A DNA stretch of 64,000 nt from Medicago truncatula (taxonomy: Eukaryota; Streptophyta; Magnoliopsida; Fabales; Fabaceae), in assembly GCF_003473485.1 (NCBI RefSeq), contig NC_053045.1:62435994-62499993 (forward strand). The letters run 5' to 3'. The position numbers were made by a program, and so were the translations under genes. The notes beneath the pieces were generated by a model that saw only the letters and a program-made list of their open reading frames with translations, ran no database searches and was not told where the DNA came from. Positions 57,249 to 64,000 of this stretch are shown here, piece by piece. Within the stretch, counting starts at the first letter, position 1. Every line of letters starts with the position of its first letter.

Positions 57249-60061
57249 ATCCTTTAACCCGCCCCACTTGTATCATTTTTTTTTTCTTAATTCTCTTTAA
57301 TTAGAAACCCTTAAACTAACACTTAAATTATATGCATGAGTTTATGCATGAGTGTTATACTTTCTTGGAAAAAGTTAACTTGTGCCATTGAGGTATAAGT
57401 TAAGAAGACAAATGTAGTAAGTTTTTTCTGAAACTTGTGCATTCAATGTCTCAAATGTTGCAAAAGTTAAACTTTCAATATAAAATTTATTTTTAATTTC
57501 CTTTTCCCTACTTTCTTTAATATATAAAAGTACATGATTGTGGCTCAAGTTCATGCAAGGATGGAGTGGGGCGAGGATTCTCAAACCTCACTCGATACGA
57601 AGTTGAACTCTATTTGTTAACCTCGTTAGAATCAGGGATATAGATACCTGAACTCCAACATATTCAAGGACATGGAAGACAAAAACTTGTCATTGCCATT
57701 CCCCGTCGCCATGCCTAGCGGCAATGGGGAGCTTTGTGACAAGATAACGACGTGAAACAAGGACAAGAAACACTTTAGGTTTATATATGACTTTTTCTCT
57801 TTTTCATATACTTTGTGTTTTGGGTTAGAGTGGTGTTAAGATGTAGTTATATATTTTTTTGAAGAATGTGGGTGTCTTGGGAAGGCCATGGGTTGAATTT
57901 TTAGAATCGCTTATATGTTGTTACAATTTTCATATAGTGATATTTTTTAGTAATTGGTTGTCGATCATTATACAATGACTGTGATTATTTCTCCAGACTT
58001 TATAGTTTCCAAATTATGTTCTTGTGATTGTATTCTTTTACTTTATGCTTATTTTTTCCAATATCTAACACACTTACAGATATATTCAACTTCCATAAAC
58101 ATGAATATAGAGTGCTCTGTCTTTTTAAGTTATTAATATGATGTTGTGAATTTATTCACAAATTCATCATTTTTTGTTTTTAGCGAATTTGAATTTGTAT
58201 ATTATTATTTATAATAAAAAGAATATATATTTTTGTGACTGAGTTCTAATTTTTCTTTTCTACCTATGGCCCCCTCAACATGGAGTGTTTGTCTGGCCCT
58301 AAATGTATGTAAAAAATTATGCTAATAATTAACTATAACTGGTTCTTGTCAAAAATAAAAATAAAAATAACAATGCTGGTAGTAGAATCAAAATGGCAAA
58401 CTGATCGATGTTAATTAATTAACAATACGTGAAGGTCGTCCTTTAACCGAATGAGAAGGGGTGAGGCAAGAAATATTACAAGAGGGGGTTTGGTCACCCT
58501 TTTCTCAAACTCATTTTCTATAAAGAAAAATTTGGTTGATCGGAATGACAAATATTTGGACGCTTGATTTAAACACACGTACATACACGAAACCATGTAG
58601 AAAGAAAACTATTACATAAATAATACATATTTTAGTGAATACATTTAAATGATGAATCTAAATATTTATGATCATACAAGACTTTCTCTGGCGCCGTCAC
58701 CGGTGCAATGTACATCGAAGTTGTTTGTAATATTGTGACTCGTGCATTAGTCGTCATGATGGAACTTGAGGGAGAGCTCCTTGAAACTTCGCTGCGCACA
58801 AAGCATGCTAACTTTAGATTCAAAGGTAAAAGGTCTCTATGTTCATTTGTGCATACGAATCTGAATCTGAATCAGATTCCTCTTGGCCAGGCCTGGTATG
58901 AAAAATCAGAGTACACATCACAAGAAACAAGGAAAAGATGACACTTTTCTTTATCTTGTCCAAATCTATGTCACATGGGATAAAATTAAAGAAAAAAAAA
59001 TCAATTCAATAAAAACAAATTATAATTAATGAGTTTCAATTGCTTCATTCATGCATGTTAAAGTTTAATCAATTGATTTGAGATGTCTATGTCTTGGGGG
59101 AAAGGTCAAGTGACAGCAACCTCATTTTCGATTAAGTTGTGAAAGAAACAACTTGGGAAATAAACGTTTGATAACTACTAATATAAAGCATTCAGAAAAC
59201 GTTTATTTTTAAATGAAAGAAAAGTCAATTTTTGTCTATGAGTAATTCTCATTTTGTTGGCTTGACTTTATAAAGAATTGATTGAATAGATGAAATAAAA
59301 ATAAACTGTTAGGTATATACCCAAAAAAATTGTTAGGCTAACTAAAACCGATCAAAGTTTCATTCTTTCAATTGTGTCAAAATTTAAACTTTATCAAATA
59401 CATTTATTTTCACAAAAGAAAAATATAATAGAATTGATTTTGTATTCTTTCAATTCAAACATCATTTTAATAATATTTTTAATTTCAAAATTAAGATCAT
59501 TTGAAATTACGTTTATTACTTTATCTAAATACACACACTACAAGTAGTCTATTCGGAATTTCGGATTGTGTGAGTATTGTAAATTTAGTGTGTTTTTACT
59601 TTTTATTTTTATTTTTAGGGAAGAGTGTTTTTTTAAAGTTTAAAGTGGAAAAATAAAAATTGTTATATTTAAACACACACACACACTAGGTTTCACAAAA
59701 CTAGTTTTCAAAACAACACCCTAAAAAGACAACTTAACATTAAGTTCACAAACATTCTATGGTTACAATTAAGAGCTTTGGCATTCACATGGGGATTTGT
59801 TGTATAAGACATAAGACAACTATGTTTCACCCTAAAAAGGGAGTGACATGGAGATGGATAAAGACCACCACAAGAATGATAGAATATATTGTAGCCCACA
59901 CACTCTCTCTGTGTGTGATATGGTTCTAATAGATAAGTACAACGTGGTCATGTTCAAATGAGATGCCTTTCATAGATATCATAGAATTGTTCATTCTTAT
60001 TTGCCCATCATAAGAGAATCTCGATCTCCTTCATTGCTCATAATTTGATCATATTCATAAT
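57249..60061. other. Long gene-free stretch
   Basis: AT-rich DNA with an AC dinucleotide run (59671-59686). The open frame at 58708-58941 on the plus strand has no recognisable family. I see nothing else supportable in this stretch. Confidence 0.4.
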
Positions 60062-60068
60062 AAAATGA

Positions 60069-60207
60069 AGGCTTAATACATGCTTTGTTAAAGGACCACT
60101 TAGGTAAACGGAGGTAAAGTTATGAGACCAAATTGAGACGGTTTAAAATTAAAGGATCAAAATGAAATTCAAAAATAAGTTAAAGGATCAAAGTATGTAT
60201 TAAACCT
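60069..60207. mobile_element. Small MITE with AGGCTTAATACATGC ends
   Basis: Left AGGCTTAATACATGCTTTG and right CAAAGTATGTATTAAACCT form an inverted repeat. AAAATGA occurs on both sides (60062-60068 and 60208-60214), a 7-bp or slightly longer target duplication. It is about 139 bp and non-coding. Confidence 0.7.
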
Positions 60208-60799
60208 AAAATGAAAGAGGATAAACTATGTTTTTAGGATTAGATATTGGCATAATGTACTTATACATCATCGATCATTCTAAAAGAAAGTGGAAAAAGA
60301 GAGAGTTACAAACTTACCATTATTGACCCCATATATGATTCTCTTGTAAACTTGATGTCCATGATGATCCACCTAGTAAGTCAAACTTTGTTGTTCTAAA
60401 CATATTCTCAATGTGAAATGTGTTATCATGACATCATAAGTATGTTTGGTCAGTTTTTTTTATTTAAAAAACATTTTTAATCATGATAACATTTAGAATT
60501 TTATTATAGTTACTATTTCAAATTTTCAAGATAAATATTTTTTAACCTTTTATGCAATTATAAAAAATTAAACATGTTTTTTTTTTTTTTTTTTTTAGGA
60601 AAGAAGAAACTCTCAAACACAGATGAGTGGAGTGGGCTTTATTCCTTGGTTTGGGCTGCGCATGTCTAAAATCAACCCTTGTCCGAAGACATGGAAAATT
60701 GCTTTCTAGCACCTATCAATTGCTCATAGACACCTCAAGTTATTCAAAATACTTCCAACAATTTTAAAATTGTTTACACAAATTTAAAAAGTAATTTAA

Positions 60800-61041
60800 G
60801 GGTGTGTTTGGATTGAGGGTTTAGGAGGGAAAGGGAGGGAGGGTTTGATTTTCTTTTTTAAATTACCGACTATATATCATGTTTTTCTAAAATAAATTAA
60901 GTGTGATTGGAGTATTATATGATTGTTTATCATGTTAATATGCTAACTTTTTAAAAAACGTTTCATAGTGTCCGTAATTTAAAAATTAAAATCAAACCCT
61001 CCCCTCCCTTCCCCTCCTAAACCCTCAATCCAAACACACCC
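60800..61041. mobile_element. Tourist-like (PIF/Harbinger) MITE
   Basis: The inverted repeat is over 25 bp long: GGGTGTGTTTGGATTGAGGG to GGAGGG on the left and CCCTCC to CCTCAATCCAAACACACCC on the right. TAA flanks both ends (60797-60799 and 61042-61044), the 3-bp duplication of PIF/Harbinger elements. It is 242 bp and non-coding. Confidence 0.85.
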
Positions 61042-61044
61042 TAA

Positions 61045-62620
61045 CTGATTTAAAAAGTTTTGAACGACAATTAACTATCGTTTTGAAGCGAACAATAGTT
61101 AGTTCTGCTTAGTGAACCGTAATAGTTGTTTGTGAGCAATTGCTAGGTGTCTAAAGAGAAATCTTCTAAAGTCCTAAGACATGCTTATTTGAGCAAAGAG
61201 AGCTATCTTCCACTCTGACATTGCTACTAAAAAAAATCCATATTTTTTTATGACATAAATTGTTTAAAGATGCACTTTCATTGTAAATGTATACTAAAAT
61301 GTTATCGAGACATTTGATATGTTAGAGTACATTTTTAAATTCACAGCATTCCGCTTCTCCGCACTAAGTGATTGCGAATTTCAACTTAGACTTCTACTCT
61401 TATGACAAAAAAAAAAATGCATTTTCATTGTTTAGGAAAAAATGCACTTTCAAACAATACAATACATTTCTTTATTGATATTTTTTTTAGGGAATTTCTT
61501 TATTAACATGTACACTTAAACTCTTTTTGGAGTGAAAAAGATTTTTCCTTACGCAAAATTACAAAGTGTACTCTCACATATAATCCACCTAGATACAACA
61601 TGTAGAACTATTTACTGACTTGTCATTGGTTTAAGTGGTAATGGATTCAGATACTTTAAACGGACGTTTAAAAGTTCTACATTTGATTCATGTAGAAAAT
61701 TAAATTAAATAGAAAGAACCTACTTTACGTGTCCAATAAATTCTTAAACGAAGATTAATCACGATTAAAGAGTTACAAAAATTTTGATCGTACAAAAACA
61801 GACTAAGCTATGTATAGCCTTGTGACCAAGGGAGAACTATTCTAAAAATTTGTATCACATTCTCCAACAAATAATATTGTAATAAAATATGCAATATTGT
61901 ATGAGTGCTTGTTGTGAACTAGCTAGCGTTGTGGTTTTGCTCAACCTTGTTACTTGCGGATCAATTCATTGAATCTTTACCAAACATGCATTTTAAATTT
62001 GGTTAGTAACAGTATATAACATTTTCTTTCTGCTATATAAAAATGTAGAGACGCTGAAATTCCACTCACACCCTTTTCAGATGACATCAAAAAACAAAAT
62101 CAAACTACATAACAGTTCAGCAACACAGCCGACAATTATACTAATATCAACATTGTTTGCACACAATCATAGTTCCTAGAAAGCATGCCTATTAATCAAT
62201 ATTATCCTTATTAACAACACATCATCCACTACCACTTGAACAAAATCTATATAAACCTCCCAAATTAATCAACATAATCCAAAATTTGATTAATACAAAT
62301 CAATGTTAGACTCGTTATGTAGTGCTGACATGTCCATCACCACTATTGCTAAACAGCCAATATTCCTACTCACGTGTTTTTTATAAGTCAATTTTGAAAT
62401 AAAGTCAAACATATTATTAAGCACCAAATTAATGTACGTTTGTTACTTCAAAGGCAGTTAGGCACAACACAAGTCAAACAACTCAATTTTTCCATCACTT
62501 CTGCTTCCTTATATTGAGCCACAATTGTACCTGATATGACACATTCCTCAGTTTCTTTCTACATTTCTTTCACTTTTTTTCTCCTTCATTCAGATAAAAG
62601 ACATAATAATATATTGATTC
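61045..62620. other. Intergenic stretch and upstream region of the LRR kinase gene
   Basis: AT-rich. A weak tRNA-like stretch near 61622-61700 (GGTTTAAGTGGTAATGG and a loose B box) may be an old SINE. The last 150 bases, with TTTCTTTCTACATTTCTTTC, are a probable pyrimidine-rich leader. No other gene seen. Confidence 0.4.
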
Positions 62621-64000
62621 ATGATGTGTTTTTTTAAACAACTTACAATGCTTCTATTTTATTTTCTTGTCCTTGTTCATTCTAGAGTTCATGATGAGGA
62701 AAATATTGGTCTTATGAATGATAAAAATTCACTTGTTTCATTCATGTCATACATTATTTCGGACCCCGAAAACGCGCTAAAGAGTTGGAAATTAACTGTT
62801 GTTCATGTTTGTGATTGGTCAGGTGTTAAATGCAACAATGAAAGTAATAATAAGAGGATCATAGAGCTTGATCTTAGTGGAAAATCACTAGGAGGAACTA
62901 TTTCCCCTGCTCTTGCTAACCTCTCTTTGTTGCAAATTCTTGACCTTTCTGGGAATCTTTTGGTGGGTCACATTCCAAGAGAATTAGGCTATTTAGTTCA
63001 CCTTGAACAACTTAGTTTATCTTGGAATTTACTTCAAGGAGACATTCCTTTAGAATTTGGTTCACTTCACAACTTGTACTACCTTGACTTGGGAAGCAAT
63101 CAACTTGAGGGAGAGATTCCTCCACCCCTTTTATGCAATGTTACTTCATTGAGTTATATAGACCTCTCTAATAATTCATTAGGTGGAAAAATCCCATTAA
63201 ACAATAAGTGTATCATTAAGGAGCTTAAGTTCTTCTTGCTTTGGTCTAACAAACTTGTAGGACAAGTTCCTTTGGCTCTTTCAAATTCTACTAAGCTTAA
63301 ATGGCTTGATTTGGAGTCAAATATGTTGAGTGGAGAACTTCCATCTAAGATTATATGTAATTTTCCACAATTACAATTCCTTTACTTATCGTATAACAAT
63401 TTTGTTAGCCATGATGGTAACACTAACCTCGAACCTTTCTTTGCTTCTTTGATGAATTCATCAAACTTTCAAGAACTTGAATTGGCCGGAAACAGTCTCG
63501 GTGGGAGGCTGCCTCATATTATTGGTAATCTTCCTTCAAGCTTGCAACACCTTCACCTTGAAGAAAATCTCATACATGGCTCTATTCCACCTCACATTGC
63601 CAACCTTGCCAACTTAACTTTCTTAAAGTTGTCTAGTAACCGAATAAACGGAACAATACCTCACAGCCTATGCAAGATTAATAGGCTAGAGAGAATGTAT
63701 TTGTCAAAGAATTATCTATCTGGTGAGATTCCTTCAACTCTTGGCGACATCCAACATCTTGGACTACTTGATTTGTCAAAAAACAAGCTTTCTGGTTCGA
63801 TACCGGATAGTTTCGCAAAACTCGCTCAGTTAAGAAGGCTTTTACTTCATGAAAACCACCTTTCTGGGACAATCCCACCAACTCTAGGAAAATGTGTCAA
63901 CTTGGAGATTCTAGACTTGTCTCACAACAAGATCACAGGGATGATTCCTTCAGAAGTTGCAGCATTGACTAGCTTGAAACTATACTTGAATTTATCAAAC
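62621..64000 (+). CDS. Leucine-rich-repeat receptor-like kinase, 5' part (runs off the window)
   Basis: Open from 62621 to the window end, 460 residues. There are possible starts at 62621, 62624 and 62648. The third gives a compact signal peptide beginning MLLFYFLVLVHSRV. Then come the N-terminal cap (DPENALKSWK, VCDWSGVKCNN) and about 15 leucine-rich repeats of the extracellular plant type, such as IIELDLSGKSLGGTISPALA, LSLLQILDLSGNLLVGHIP and LGLLDLSKNKLSGSIP. There is no membrane span or kinase domain yet; these would follow beyond 64000. From memory it is closest to the Arabidopsis kinase At2g24130. Such receptors sit in the plasma membrane; the ligand here is unknown. The first exon of this group is usually very long, which fits the lack of introns. 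Confidence 0.9.
   Translation, partial: MMCFFKQLTMLLFYFLVLVHSRVHDEENIGLMNDKNSLVSFMSYIISDPENALKSWKLTVVHVCDWSGVKCNNESNNKRIIELDLSGKSLGGTISPALANLSLLQILDLSGNLLVGHIPRELGYLVHLEQLSLSWNLLQGDIPLEFGSLHNLYYLDLGSNQLEGEIPPPLLCNVTSLSYIDLSNNSLGGKIPLNNKCIIKELKFFLLWSNKLVGQVPLALSNSTKLKWLDLESNMLSGELPSKIICNFPQLQFLYLSYNNFVSHDGNTNLEPFFASLMNSSNFQELELAGNSLGGRLPHIIGNLPSSLQHLHLEENLIHGSIPPHIANLANLTFLKLSSNRINGTIPHSLCKINRLERMYLSKNYLSGEIPSTLGDIQHLGLLDLSKNKLSGSIPDSFAKLAQLRRLLLHENHLSGTIPPTLGKCVNLEILDLSHNKITGMIPSEVAALTSLKLYLNLSN

Noticed and set aside
58708-58941. Possible 77-residue protein
   Set aside because: No recognised domain, no splice support and typical random-frame length in this AT-rich stretch.
61622-61700. Possible SINE or tRNA-like head
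   Set aside because: A and B boxes are too degenerate and no tail or body is visible.
1-64000. CRISPR arrays, operons, bacterial-type regulators or organelle DNA
   Set aside because: None seen; introns, MITEs and SINEs show ordinary plant nuclear DNA.

Overview
The window is nuclear DNA from a flowering plant. It is AT-rich, its genes have GT-AG introns, and it is full of small non-autonomous DNA transposons, tRNA-derived SINEs and LINE scraps. The repeat families (the GGTCTGTTTGGAT-type and CTCCCTCCGTCCC-type MITEs and the SINEs) and the protein sequences resemble a legume, most likely Medicago truncatula or a close relative. The species is an inference from memory, not a database result.

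Left part (0-25 kb): a small organelle/membrane-type protein gene (149-1299); a WRINKLED-type AP2/ERF transcription factor with a 9-nt microexon (7103-9389); the nucleoporin NUP43 (11787-15356); RNase H2 subunit C (16937-18498); and chloroplast ribosomal protein bL35 (20288-22521). Their introns and spacers hold MITEs, SINEs, two LINE 3' fragments and an 882-bp Mutator-like element with long inverted repeats.

Middle part (25-48 kb): an intact gene of the plant-specific ASG1 / TRF2-HOY1 PH-like family (25737-29498), then a region rich in gene fossils. These are a 5'-truncated F-box relic, an actin-binding/CHUP1-like relic, one intact F-box gene on the minus strand (35248-36465), two decayed copies of the ASG1-like gene (38.6-41.9 kb and 45.7-47.3 kb), an intron-less relic of the plastid protease SPPA, a folded-back SPPA N-terminal scrap, and an orphan minus-strand exon pair. 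A 275-bp block from the 3' flank of ATG11 is present twice, once beside each decayed ASG1 copy, so the duplicated unit spanned the ASG1-ATG11 junction.

Right part (48-64 kb): the full autophagy scaffold gene ATG11 on the minus strand (48301-54152), with a 222-bp tandem triplication in its first coding intron; an 8-kb gene-free stretch with five MITE-type elements; and the 5' part of a leucine-rich-repeat receptor kinase that runs off the window (62621-64000).

The intact genes do not form a pathway, but their company looks ancestral. From memory, the Arabidopsis counterparts of bL35c, ASG1 and the LRR kinase lie together near At2g24090-At2g24130, and those of an ASG1 paralogue, ATG11 and NUP43 near At4g30780-At4g30840. 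The window therefore looks like a less fractionated version of a segment that was duplicated and split in Arabidopsis. I found no convincing new molecular system. The most informative features are the ASG1/ATG11 duplication, the SPPA relics and the well-bounded transposons.
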